Shown here: positions 1 through 6,887 of the stretch, one piece after another
How the letters are laid out: the number at the start of each line of letters is the position of its first letter
Position numbering within the stretch: position 1 is the stretch's first letter
Source: Deltaproteobacteria bacterium
Lineage (GTDB): Bacteria > Desulfobacterota > Desulfuromonadia > Desulfuromonadales > Geopsychrobacteraceae
Reading direction: 5' to 3'
DNA: 8,148 bases
NCBI GenBank assembly: GCA_009993495.1
Contig: JAACTI010000118.1
Location: forward strand, 1-8,148
Program-made: the position numbers and the translations under genes
Notes under the pieces: generated by a model
What the model was told of the DNA's origin: nothing
Seen by the model: the letters and a program-made list of their open reading frames with translations, nothing else
Database searches by the model: none

Positions 1-5
1 TGATT

Positions 6-911
6 ATGTCCCACAAATTAACCCATTTACGCCAGCTGGAAGCCGAGAGCATCTACATTATGCGCGAGGTGGTGGCCGAGTTTGAAAAGCCGGTGATGCT
101 CTACTCCATTGGCAAAGATTCGGCGGTGATGCTCCATTTGGCGCGCAAAGCCTTTTATCCGGCACGCCTGCCTTTTCCGCTGCTGCATGTCGACAGCACC
201 TGGAAATTTCGTGAAATGATTGCCTTCCGCGACCGCATGGCCAAGGACTATGATTTTGATCTGTTGGTTCACCGCAACGAAGAGGGGATGCGCCAGGGGA
301 TCGGCCCCTTCAGTCACGGCAGCGCCGTGCATACCGATATCATGAAAACTGCGGCCCTGAAACAAGCACTGGATAAATACCAGTTTGACGCGGCTTTTGG
401 CGGCGCACGGCGCGACGAAGAAAAATCGCGCGCCAAGGAGCGGATTTTTTCCTTTCGCAGCGCCAATCATGGCTGGGATCCCAAAAATCAGCGCCCCGAA
501 CTCTGGAATCTCTACAACGCCCGGGTGCGCAAGGGAGAAAGTATCCGGGTCTTTCCGCTTTCTAATTGGACAGAACTGGATATCTGGCAATACATCAGTC
601 TGGAACAGATTCCGATTGTGCCCTTGTATTTCGCTAAGGTGCGGCCGGTGGTGGCGCGTGATGGTTTACTGATTATGGCCGATGACGAGCGCCTGGTGTT
701 GCAGCCGGGGGAAAAAATTGAGCAAAAATCGGTGCGTTTTCGCACCCTGGGTTGCTATCCCCTCACCGGCGCGGTCGAATCTCGCGCTGCGACCTTGCCT
801 GAGGTGATTCAGGAAATGCTGTTGACGCGCACCTCTGAGCGCCAGGGTCGTCTGATTGATCGCGATAGCGCCGCTTCCATGGAAAAGAAAAAACAGGAAG
901 GGTATTTCTGA
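6..911 (+). CDS. cysD: Sulfate adenylyltransferase (ATP sulfurylase) subunit 2, CysD
   Basis: This is the catalytic subunit of heterodimeric ATP sulfurylase. It adenylates sulfate with ATP to give APS and pyrophosphate in the cytoplasm, coupled to GTP hydrolysis by CysN. The 301-residue length is normal for CysD. It has the PP-loop of the adenine nucleotide alpha-hydrolase fold, SIGKDS at residues 34-39, the conserved Arg/Glu-rich block GGARRDEEKSRAKER at 132-146, and RFRTLGCYPLTGAVES at 244-259. The C-terminus (TSERQGR... then KKKQEGYF) is also typical of the family. The ATG at 6 gives the usual N-terminus, MSHKLTHLRQLEAESI. Its ribosome binding site would lie before the window. A TGA at 1-3 may end a preceding gene. 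The stop codon overlaps the next start by one base (TGATG), which implies translational coupling to cysNC and matches the 1:1 CysD-CysN complex. Its isoleucine codons favour ATT (10 of 16 by hand count). Confidence 0.97.
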   Translation: MSHKLTHLRQLEAESIYIMREVVAEFEKPVMLYSIGKDSAVMLHLARKAFYPARLPFPLLHVDSTWKFREMIAFRDRMAKDYDFDLLVHRNEEGMRQGIGPFSHGSAVHTDIMKTAALKQALDKYQFDAAFGGARRDEEKSRAKERIFSFRSANHGWDPKNQRPELWNLYNARVRKGESIRVFPLSNWTELDIWQYISLEQIPIVPLYFAKVRPVVARDGLLIMADDERLVLQPGEKIEQKSVRFRTLGCYPLTGAVESRAATLPEVIQEMLLTRTSERQGRLIDRDSAASMEKKKQEGYF

Positions 912-2824
912 TGAGCTCTCAAAGCGAACTTATTCAGCAGGATATTCACGCTTATCTCCAGCACCAGCAAGACAAGACCCTGCTGCGCTTTATTACCTGC
1001 GGCAGTGTCGATGACGGCAAAAGCACCCTGATTGGCCGATTGTTGTGGGATTCAAAGCAAATTTTTGAAGATCAGCTCTGCGCTCTGGAACAGGACAGCA
1101 AGCGCTGCGGCACCCAGGGCGAAAAGCTTGACTACGCCTTGCTGCTCGATGGTTTGCAGGCCGAGCGCGAGCAGGGGATCACCATTGATGTCGCCTACCG
1201 GTTCTTCACGACCGCCAAGCGCAAGTTTATTGTCGCCGACACGCCGGGTCACGAACAATACACCCGCAATATGATTACCGGCGCGTCGACCGCCCAGCTG
1301 GCCGTCATCTTAATTGATGCGCGCAAGGGTTTGCTCAGCCAGTCGCGGCGTCACAGCTATCTGTGCTCACTGGTCGGCATCCGTCATATTGTGCTGGCCA
1401 TCAATAAAATGGATCTGGTCGCATACGATCAGTCCCGTTTTGATGACATTGTCGCGACCTATCAGCTCTTTGCGCAAGAGTTGAATTTTGCCAGTGTCAG
1501 CGCGATTCCCCTGTCAGCGCTGGAGGGTGACAATGTCCTGCACGCCAGCTCCCGCATGCCCTGGTATGCGGGCCCCAGTCTCATGGAGTTGCTGGAAGAG
1601 ATCGATTTTGACGAAGATAAATCCCAGCGGCCTTTGCGAATGGCGGTGCAGTGGGTGAATCGCCCGAATCTCGATTTTCGCGGTTTTTGCGGCACCATCA
1701 GCGCCGGGAGCCTGCGGCCAGGGGATGACGTTCAGGTGGGGGGAACCGCACACAAAAGCAAGGTGGCCCGGATTGTCACTCTGGCCGGTGATTTGCCCAT
1801 TGCGGTTGCGGGTCAGGCCGTGACCCTGACCCTGGAGGATGAAATTGACATCAGCCGCGGCGATCTGCTCACCAGCCCGGCACAGCCAGCCAGTTTTGCC
1901 GACCGCTTCACTGCGCGGCTGGCCTGGCTGCACGCCGATCCTTTGTTGCCGGGGCGGAGTTATTTGCTCAAAATCGGCACCAATACCACACCCGCCCAGG
2001 TTGACAGCATAACGCATAAAATCGACGTCAACACCCTGCACTCTGAACCGGGTAAAACCCTGATGATGAACGAAGTAGGCATCTGCACCTTCAGTCTGAA
2101 TCGCGCCCTGTGCTTCGATCCCTATGGTCAGCAACCGGCGACGGGGAGCTTTATTCTGATTGATCGCCTCTCTTATGCCACCGTCGGGGCGGGCATGATC
2201 GAGCAGGCGTTGCCCCGCGCGACCGACAGCCAGTGGCAAAACATCAGGGTTGATCGCCAGGCCCATGCCCTACAAAAGCACCAGCGCCCCCAAGTCCTCT
2301 GGTTTACCGGATTGCCGGGCGCGGGGAAATCCTCGGTTGCCAACCTGGTGGAAAAGAAGCTCTACGCCATGGGCAAACACAGCGTTATCCTTGATGGTGA
2401 CAATCTGCGCCATAACCTCAATCGTGATCTGGGTTATGAAGACGCTGATCAAGTCGAACATATGCGGCGCAGCGCCGAAGTCGCCAGACTTCTCCTTGAT
2501 GCCGGCCTGATCGTACTCGCTCCCCTGATTTCGCCCTTTGCGCATGAACGGCGGATGGTCAGAGAAATTCTGGGCAGCGCTGATTTCTGCGAAATTTATA
2601 TTGATACGCCGCAGCATATTTGCGCAGAGCGCGACAAGAGCGGGGCTTATCGGCGGGTCAGTAGCGGCGAATTAACCCATATTCCGGGCATTGATAGCCG
2701 CTATGAAATTCCGGAAAATCCCGATCTGCACTTCGACGGTGGCTTATTGGGGGTGGAAGACATTGCCCTGCAGATTGTCGAGCACGTGTTTGAGCGCAAT
2801 CAGCCCCTCGAATGGCAGATCTGA
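911..2824 (+). CDS. cysNC: Bifunctional CysN/CysC: ATP sulfurylase GTPase subunit fused to APS kinase
   Basis: This two-enzyme fusion carries the regulatory GTPase subunit of ATP sulfurylase (CysN) and adenylylsulfate kinase (CysC), so one cytoplasmic protein with CysD can make APS and then PAPS. The EF-Tu-like GTPase domain spans roughly residues 23-230, with P-loop GSVDDGKST at 31-39, DTPGHE at 110-115 and NKMD at 165-168. Beta-barrel domains follow to about 435. The APS kinase domain runs from about 457 to 637, with its own P-loop GLPGAGKSS at 467-475, DGDNLRHNLN at 495-504, the Ser-Pro-Phe motif at 541-543 and a GIDSRYE block near the end. At 637 residues it matches known CysNC fusions and is not truncated. 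The start is fixed by AGGAAGGG at 895-902, eight bases upstream, and by the one-base overlap with cysD. Some usually conserved APS kinase positions differ (see findings), but both P-loops are intact. Confidence 0.96.
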   Translation: MSSQSELIQQDIHAYLQHQQDKTLLRFITCGSVDDGKSTLIGRLLWDSKQIFEDQLCALEQDSKRCGTQGEKLDYALLLDGLQAEREQGITIDVAYRFFTTAKRKFIVADTPGHEQYTRNMITGASTAQLAVILIDARKGLLSQSRRHSYLCSLVGIRHIVLAINKMDLVAYDQSRFDDIVATYQLFAQELNFASVSAIPLSALEGDNVLHASSRMPWYAGPSLMELLEEIDFDEDKSQRPLRMAVQWVNRPNLDFRGFCGTISAGSLRPGDDVQVGGTAHKSKVARIVTLAGDLPIAVAGQAVTLTLEDEIDISRGDLLTSPAQPASFADRFTARLAWLHADPLLPGRSYLLKIGTNTTPAQVDSITHKIDVNTLHSEPGKTLMMNEVGICTFSLNRALCFDPYGQQPATGSFILIDRLSYATVGAGMIEQALPRATDSQWQNIRVDRQAHALQKHQRPQVLWFTGLPGAGKSSVANLVEKKLYAMGKHSVILDGDNLRHNLNRDLGYEDADQVEHMRRSAEVARLLLDAGLIVLAPLISPFAHERRMVREILGSADFCEIYIDTPQHICAERDKSGAYRRVSSGELTHIPGIDSRYEIPENPDLHFDGGLLGVEDIALQIVEHVFERNQPLEWQI

Positions 2825-2861
2825 ACAAAACCGTCTGGATGTCGCGGGCGGTGAAAATTGA

Positions 2862-2913
2862 GGAGAACCGCAAGGAATCAAAGAGTAGGGCGGTTTATTC
2901 CTTATTGGTCTCC
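2862..2913 (+). repeat. Long imperfect inverted repeat in the sbp leader
   Basis: Two 17-base arms, 2862-2878 and 2897-2913, face each other across an 18-base spacer. The outer five (GGAGA/TCTCC) and inner seven (AAGGAAT/ATTCCTT) positions pair perfectly. By hand count 13 of 17 positions are complementary. No T-run follows the second arm, so it is not a standard intrinsic terminator for cysNC. It lies in the 169-base gap between cysNC and sbp, where I see no convincing gene. It could be an mRNA leader structure, a regulator binding site, or a remnant repeat. I do not recognise a SAM riboswitch or other known riboswitch core here. Confidence 0.5.
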
Positions 2914-2935
2914 TAAAAAGATCAACGAAATACTA

Positions 2936-2974
2936 TTGTCTGTTCGTCACGGAGCGACGGGATGCGACCGACAA
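2936..2974 (+). other. Possible stem-loop just upstream of the sbp ribosome binding site
   Basis: TTGTC (2936-2940) and GACAA (2970-2974) are perfectly complementary. Partial pairing continues inward (GTTCGT against GCGACC, with one mismatch, one bulge and one wobble). A smaller alternative hairpin, CGTC 2945-2948 with GACG 2956-2959, lies inside. The structure ends five bases before the AAGGAGA ribosome binding site of sbp, so it could affect translation initiation. This was judged by eye without folding energies. Part of it resembles the repeat before cysT (see findings). Confidence 0.35.
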
Positions 2975-2979
2975 GCCCC

Positions 2980-2986
2980 AAGGAGA
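2980..2986 (+). promoter_or_regulatory. Ribosome binding site of sbp
   Basis: AAGGAGA lies seven bases before the ATG at 2994. It is a near-perfect Shine-Dalgarno sequence and stronger than those of cysT or cysA. It fixes the sbp start and fits the high expression expected of a periplasmic binding protein. Confidence 0.8.
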
Positions 2987-2993
2987 ATTTATT

Positions 2994-4019
2994 ATGTACC
3001 ACAGGCGGTCCGGTTTAAAACTGACGCTCGTTCTTTGCGTTTTCAGCCTCTTCGCCTTCAGCCCGGCCCGGGCGAAAGAGGTCACCCTGCTTAATGTCTC
3101 CTACGATCCGACGCGTGAGTTCTACAAGGACTACAATCAGGCTTTCGCCGATTACTGGAAAAAGAAGACCGGTGTCGAGGTGAAGATCTATCAGTCCCAC
3201 GGCGGCACCGGCAAGCAAGCCCGTGCGATCATCGATGGCCTGGAAGCCGATCTGGTTACCCTGGGCCTCGCCTATGATATCGACGTCATTGCCGAAAAGA
3301 CCGGGCTTTTGGGCAAAAACTGGCAGTCGCAGCGGTCGAACAACAGCGCCCCCTACACCTCAATCATCGTCTTTCTGGTGCGCAAGGGGAACCCCAAGGG
3401 AGTCAAGGATTGGGACGACCTCGTCAAGCCGGGTGTCTCCATCATTACCCCGAACCCCAAGACCAGCGGTGGCGCCCGCTGGAACTTTCTGGCCGCCTGG
3501 GGCTACGCCCTGAAACAGAGCGGCGGCGATGAAAAAGCGGCGCGCGATTTCGTCACAGCCCTTTACCAAAATGTGCCGATCCTCGATTCGGGCGCGCGTG
3601 GTTCGACCACCACCTTCGTCATGCGCGGCATCGGGGATGTCTTTCTCTGCTGGGAGAACGAAGCCTTTTTGGCGCTCAATGAACTTGGCTCCGACACATT
3701 TGAGATCGTCGTCCCCTCGGTTTCGATCCTCGCCGAACCGCCGGTGGCACTGGTCGACAAGGTGGCGCAGAAACATGGCACCTTCGCGGTGGCCAAGGCC
3801 TATCTCGACTACCTGTTCAGCCCGGTCGGACAAAAGCTGGCCGCCAAACATTATTACCGCCCGGTCGCACCCGAATATGCTGATCCGGCCGACATCGCAC
3901 GTTTCCCGAAGGTCAGGCTGTTGACCGTTGATGAGGTTTTCGGCGGCTGGCAAAAGGCGCAACAGATCCATTTTGCCGACGGCGGCACCTTTGATCAGAT
4001 CTACGTCCCGGCGCAGTAA
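2994..4019 (+). CDS. sbp: Periplasmic sulfate-binding protein, Sbp family
   Basis: This is the solute-binding component of the sulfate ABC importer, which captures sulfate in the periplasm and delivers it to the CysT/CysW permease. Residues 1-27 form a Sec signal peptide: basic start (HRR, K9), a hydrophobic core at about 10-22, and a likely cleavage after ARA, giving a mature start at KEVTLLNVSYDP. Family signatures are dense: NVSYDPTREFY at 34-44, QSHGGTGKQA at 67-76, SAPYTS at 118-123, TPNPKTSGGARWN at 152-164, LDSGARGSTTTF at 197-208, WENEA at 220-224, SILAEPP at 244-250 and GGTFDQI at 330-336. The sequence resembles Sbp (sulfate) more than CysP (thiosulfate), although the two overlap in specificity. 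The 341-residue length is normal. A 169-base leader separates it from cysNC, and an 86-base hairpin-containing spacer separates it from cysT. Isoleucine codons are almost all ATC (14 of 16 by hand count), unlike cysD. Confidence 0.96.
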   Translation: MYHRRSGLKLTLVLCVFSLFAFSPARAKEVTLLNVSYDPTREFYKDYNQAFADYWKKKTGVEVKIYQSHGGTGKQARAIIDGLEADLVTLGLAYDIDVIAEKTGLLGKNWQSQRSNNSAPYTSIIVFLVRKGNPKGVKDWDDLVKPGVSIITPNPKTSGGARWNFLAAWGYALKQSGGDEKAARDFVTALYQNVPILDSGARGSTTTFVMRGIGDVFLCWENEAFLALNELGSDTFEIVVPSVSILAEPPVALVDKVAQKHGTFAVAKAYLDYLFSPVGQKLAAKHYYRPVAPEYADPADIARFPKVRLLTVDEVFGGWQKAQQIHFADGGTFDQIYVPAQ

Positions 4020-4032
4020 TTTGTCCCGTTCG

Positions 4033-4095
4033 CTGTAGGGGCACCCCTTGGGGGTGCCCGCTATTTAAGGAGCGACCGCAAGGGCCGCCCCGACA
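4033..4095. repeat. Pair of facing REP/BIME-like palindromic units between sbp and cysT
   Basis: Two related palindromic units lie head to head. Unit A forms a perfect 9-bp hairpin, GGGCACCCC (4039-4047) with GGGGTGCCC (4051-4059) and a TTG loop. Unit B pairs GGAGCGACC (4069-4077) with GGCCGCCCC (4083-4091). On the opposite strand its two mismatches become G-T (G-U) wobbles. The reverse complement of unit B reads CTGTCGGGGCGGCCCTTGCG, which lines up with unit A's CTGTAGGGGCACCCCTTGGG. The two are therefore diverged inverted copies of one element. There is no T-run, so a simple intrinsic terminator is unlikely. Similar GTAGGGGC...CCCTTG... palindromes are, from memory, dispersed repeats in many bacterial genomes. 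The likely role is stabilising the sbp mRNA 3' end, or simply a mobile palindrome insertion. Confidence 0.75.
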
Positions 4096-4100
4096 GGAAA
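4095..4100 (+). promoter_or_regulatory. Ribosome binding site of cysT
   Basis: AGGAAA ends five bases before the ATG at 4106. It is weaker than the sbp site and directly abuts the end of palindromic unit B. Folding of that unit could influence access to it. Confidence 0.55.
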
Positions 4101-4105
4101 CCATC

Positions 4106-4936
4106 ATGGTTAATATCAAACAACACCGCGTTCTGCCCGGTTTCGGCCTGGCCATGGGCTTCACGCTTCTCTATCTGAGCCTGATCGTGCTGATCCCGCT
4201 GTCGAGTCTCCTGTTCAAGACCGCCAGCCTCTCCTGGGCTGATTTCTGGGGGACAGTTGCTTCGCCGCGCGTGCTTGCCTCGTTTCGTCTGACCTTTGGC
4301 GCCGCCCTGGTTGCCGCGCTGGTCAACAGCGTCTTCGGCTTGCTGGTCGCCTGGGTGCTGGTGCGCTACAAAATCCCCGGTAAGCGGCTCATCGACGCGC
4401 TGGTCGATCTCCCCTTCGCCCTGCCAACGGCGGTAGCCGGCATCACCCTGGCCGGACTCTACTCCAGCAACGGCTGGATCGGCCGCTTTATCGAACCGCT
4501 CGGCATCAAGATCGCCTACACCCCGCTGGGGATCATGGTGGCGATGACCTTTATCGGTCTCCCTTTCGTGGTACGCACGGTTCAGCCGGTGCTGGAGGAT
4601 CTGGAGAAAGAGCTGGAAGAAGCCGCAGCCTGTCTTGGCGCCAACCGTCGGCAGACCTTCATGCGGATCATCCTGCCCGCGGTCATTCCGGCGCTACTCA
4701 CCGGTTTTTCCCTCGCTTTTGCACGAGGCATCGGCGAATACGGTTCGGTCATCTTCATTGCCGGCAATATGCCGATGGTCTCGGAAATCACGCCGCTGCT
4801 GATCATCACCAAGCTGGAGCAGTACGACTACGCCGGCGCCACCGCCATTGCGACGGTCATGCTGCTGTTCTCTTTTCTGATCCTGTTGAGTATCAATCTG
4901 ATTCAGTGGCGGGCGCGCCGCCACGCCGAGCGCTGA
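4106..4936 (+). CDS. cysT: Sulfate ABC transporter permease CysT (CysU)
   Basis: This is one of the two inner-membrane permease subunits of the sulfate/thiosulfate importer, paired with CysW. The 276 residues are close to the usual CysT length. Hydrophobic segments at about 15-37, 62-86, 97-119, 138-158, 192-220 and 245-266 fit six membrane spans. The binding-protein-dependent permease signature (EAA loop), which contacts CysA, is EAAACLGAN at 172-180, followed by RRQTFMRIILP to 191. The motif DLPFALPTAVAGITLAGLY at 101-119 and RGIGEYGSVIFIAGN at 207-221 are typical of CysT. The ATG at 4106 is supported by AGGAAA just upstream. The next methionine, residue 17, would cut into the first membrane segment. 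The stop at 4934-4936 sits within the ribosome binding site of cysW. Codon use resembles sbp, with mostly ATC isoleucine. Confidence 0.95.
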   Translation: MVNIKQHRVLPGFGLAMGFTLLYLSLIVLIPLSSLLFKTASLSWADFWGTVASPRVLASFRLTFGAALVAALVNSVFGLLVAWVLVRYKIPGKRLIDALVDLPFALPTAVAGITLAGLYSSNGWIGRFIEPLGIKIAYTPLGIMVAMTFIGLPFVVRTVQPVLEDLEKELEEAAACLGANRRQTFMRIILPAVIPALLTGFSLAFARGIGEYGSVIFIAGNMPMVSEITPLLIITKLEQYDYAGATAIATVMLLFSFLILLSINLIQWRARRHAER

Positions 4937-4940
4937 GGGG
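4935..4940 (+). promoter_or_regulatory. Ribosome binding site that fixes the cysW start
   Basis: GAGGGG overlaps the cysT stop codon and lies seven bases before the ATG at 4948. It decides the cysW start in favour of 4948 over an in-frame GTG at 4906, and suggests cysW translation is coupled to termination of cysT. Confidence 0.7.
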
Positions 4941-4947
4941 AAAAACC

Positions 4948-5823
4948 ATGACGACGCAAACTCTTTCCCAACCCTCAGGCGCCCTGACCGAACCGAGGGC
5001 GGTGCGCTGGTTGCTGACCGGCCTGGCGCTGGCCTTTCTCGCCCTGTTTCTTCTGGTGCCGCTGGTTGCAGTCTTCGTTCAGGCCCTGGAAAAGGGGGTT
5101 GAGACCTACTGGGCGGCTATCATCGAACCGGACGCCGTGGCGGCGATCCGCCTGACCCTGATCGCGGCGGCGATCAGCGTGCCGCTCAATCTGGTCTTCG
5201 GTATCGCTGCCGCCTGGGCCATTACCAAATTCAAGTTCCGGGGCAAGGCGTTTCTGATCACCCTGCTTGACCTGCCGTTTTCGGTGTCGCCGGTGATTTC
5301 CGGCTTCATTTATGTGTTGGTCTTTGGTCTTCAGGGCTGGCTCGGGCCCTGGTTAAAGGCCCACGACCTTCAGCTGATTTTTGCCGTTCCCGGCATTGTG
5401 CTGGCGACCATCTTTGTCACCTTCCCCCTTGTCGCCCGCGAGCTGATTCCGTTGATGCAGGCGCAAGGAACCGAGGAAGAAGAGGCGGCGCTGGTGCTAG
5501 GCGCCAGCGGCTGGCAGATTTTTTCCCGCGTGACCCTGCCAAATGTTATCTGGGGGGTTCTCTACGGGGTCATTCTCTGTAACGCCCGGGCGATGGGGGA
5601 GTTCGGCGCCGTCTCGGTGGTCTCCGGTCATATCCGCGGGCTCACCAACACCCTGCCACTGCATGTCGAGATTCTCTACAACGAATATAATTTTGTCGCC
5701 GCCTTCGCCGTGGCGACGCTGCTGGCCCTGTTGGCGATTTTGACTCTGGCGGCCAAGGCGCTGCTGGAGAAGAAAGTTCGTCAGGAGGTGAAAGCCACCG
5801 TCAAACCGCTTGGAATGGAATAA
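4948..5823 (+). CDS. cysW: Sulfate ABC transporter permease CysW
   Basis: This is the second permease subunit of the sulfate importer and forms the membrane channel with CysT. With the start at 4948 it is 291 residues, the usual CysW length. An in-frame GTG at 4906 would add 14 residues overlapping the end of cysT and has no good ribosome binding site. Hydrophobic segments at about 22-45, 66-92, 103-128, 145-166, 199-222 and 248-270 fit six spans. The EAA loop is EAALVLGASGWQ at 179-190, followed by IFSRVTLP to 198. DLPFSVSPVISGFIYVLVFG at 108-127 and ARAMGEFGAVSVVSGHIRG at 213-231 are characteristic of CysW. The C-terminal tail is charged (EKKVRQEVKATVK) and presumably cytoplasmic. It begins 11 bases after cysT and ends 5 bases before cysA. 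Confidence 0.95.
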   Translation: MTTQTLSQPSGALTEPRAVRWLLTGLALAFLALFLLVPLVAVFVQALEKGVETYWAAIIEPDAVAAIRLTLIAAAISVPLNLVFGIAAAWAITKFKFRGKAFLITLLDLPFSVSPVISGFIYVLVFGLQGWLGPWLKAHDLQLIFAVPGIVLATIFVTFPLVARELIPLMQAQGTEEEEAALVLGASGWQIFSRVTLPNVIWGVLYGVILCNARAMGEFGAVSVVSGHIRGLTNTLPLHVEILYNEYNFVAAFAVATLLALLAILTLAAKALLEKKVRQEVKATVKPLGME

Positions 5824-5828
5824 GTCAC

Positions 5829-6878
5829 ATGGGAATTCAGGTTCAGAAGATTTCAAAAAAATTTGGCACTTACACCGCCCTCGATCATGTTGATTTGCAA
5901 GTTCCTTCAGGGGAGCTGGTGGCTCTGCTCGGCCCGTCGGGCTCGGGCAAGACCACCCTGCTGCGCATTATTGCCGGGCTCGAAACCCCGGATGCCGGCA
6001 GCATTCATTTCGATGGCGAAGAAACCACACAGCGCAAGGTGCGCGAACGCCAGGTCGGCTTCGTCTTTCAGCACTACGCCCTCTTCCGGCACATGACGGT
6101 CTTTGACAACATCGCCTTCGGCCTGACCGTCAAGCCAAAAACCGAGCGCCCGGACAAGGCACGCATTCGAAGGCGGGTGAACGAGCTGTTGCAGCTGATC
6201 CAGCTCGACAATATGGCGAATCGTTATCCGGCGCAGCTTTCCGGTGGACAGCGCCAGAGGGTGGCCCTCGCCCGGGCGTTGGCGACCGAGCCGAAGGTAT
6301 TGCTCCTCGATGAGCCCTTCGGGGCTCTGGATGCCAAGGTTCGTCAGGAGTTACGCCGCTGGCTGCGCAATCTGCACGATGAAATCCATGTCACCAGCGT
6401 TTTTGTCACCCACGACCAGGAAGAAGCGTTGGAGGTGGCCGACCGGGTGGTGGTGATGAACCAGGCGAAGATCGAGCAGGTTGGCACCCCGGAGCAGGTC
6501 TATGACCACCCGGCCAGCCCCTTTGTCTTCAGTTTTCTTGGCCATGTCAATCTGTTTCACTGCCGTAGCGGCGATCATCCGGCCGGGGCCATCGCCAGTC
6601 CAACTCGCGTGGAGGGCCGTTCCATCGGTTATGTGCGCCCCGGTGATATCCGCATCAGCCGCAGCGCGGCAACAAGCGAAGACTACCCTGCCGAAATCGT
6701 TTTCATCCAGGGGGCCGGGGCTCTGCCGCGGGTCGAACTGCGGCGTCTCGATAACGGCGAAACCGTACATGCCGACCTCCCCCGCGAGAAGTACCGGCAA
6801 CTGGGGCTGCAAATCGGGGAGAAGGTCTTTATCCGCCCGACTAATATGCGGATCTTTGTACCCGATTACCAGATCTGA
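5829..6878 (+). CDS. cysA: Sulfate/thiosulfate import ATP-binding protein CysA
   Basis: This is the ATPase subunit of the sulfate importer. It works as a homodimer on the cytoplasmic face of CysT/CysW. All ABC motifs are intact: Walker A GPSGSGKT at 35-42, Q-loop glutamine at 81 (FVFQHYALFRHMTVFDNIAFG), signature LSGGQRQR at 137-144, Walker B VLLLDEP at 157-163, D-loop GALD at 165-168 and the switch histidine at 195 (VTHDQEEA). The FQHYALFRHMTVFDN stretch is typical of CysA. Residues from about 240 to 349 form the accessory TOBE-type C-terminal domain, including YVRPGDIRI. At 349 residues it is slightly shorter than the E. coli protein (about 365), with the difference in the divergent C-terminal region. 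The ATG at 5829 is supported by GGAA at 5817-5820, inside the end of cysW. It is the last gene of the run and faces the E2 gene. Confidence 0.96.
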   Translation: MGIQVQKISKKFGTYTALDHVDLQVPSGELVALLGPSGSGKTTLLRIIAGLETPDAGSIHFDGEETTQRKVRERQVGFVFQHYALFRHMTVFDNIAFGLTVKPKTERPDKARIRRRVNELLQLIQLDNMANRYPAQLSGGQRQRVALARALATEPKVLLLDEPFGALDAKVRQELRRWLRNLHDEIHVTSVFVTHDQEEALEVADRVVVMNQAKIEQVGTPEQVYDHPASPFVFSFLGHVNLFHCRSGDHPAGAIASPTRVEGRSIGYVRPGDIRISRSAATSEDYPAEIVFIQGAGALPRVELRRLDNGETVHADLPREKYRQLGLQIGEKVFIRPTNMRIFVPDYQI

Positions 6879-6887
6879 TTCTTCGCA

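Noticed and set aside
27..590. Open frame of 187 codons antisense to cysD
   Set aside because: It overlaps clear CysD motifs on the other strand and has no recognisable protein features.
1514..2266. Long open frame (250 codons) on the minus strand inside cysNC
   Set aside because: It lies entirely antisense to a well-conserved CysNC coding region, its translation resembles no family I recognise, and such mirror frames are common in GC-rich genes.
2905..2936. Possible sigma-70 promoter before sbp (TTGGTC at 2905-2910, TACTAT at 2931-2936)
   Set aside because: The 20-base spacing is too long for a standard promoter and the -35 is weak. A promoter in this gap is plausible but not shown by these boxes.
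2858..3094. Possible 78-codon ORF covering the sbp leader
   Set aside because: It runs out of frame into the sbp signal peptide, has an Arg-rich composition without domains, and the sbp start has a much better ribosome binding site.
3360..3971. Open frame of 203 codons antisense to sbp
   Set aside because: Sbp is unambiguous over this stretch. The antisense product is Arg/Gly-rich with no recognisable domain.
4906..4947. Alternative upstream GTG start for cysW
   Set aside because: It would overlap cysT by 31 bases and add an Arg/Pro-rich extension not typical of CysW. GAGGGG before the ATG at 4948 gives the standard 291-residue protein.
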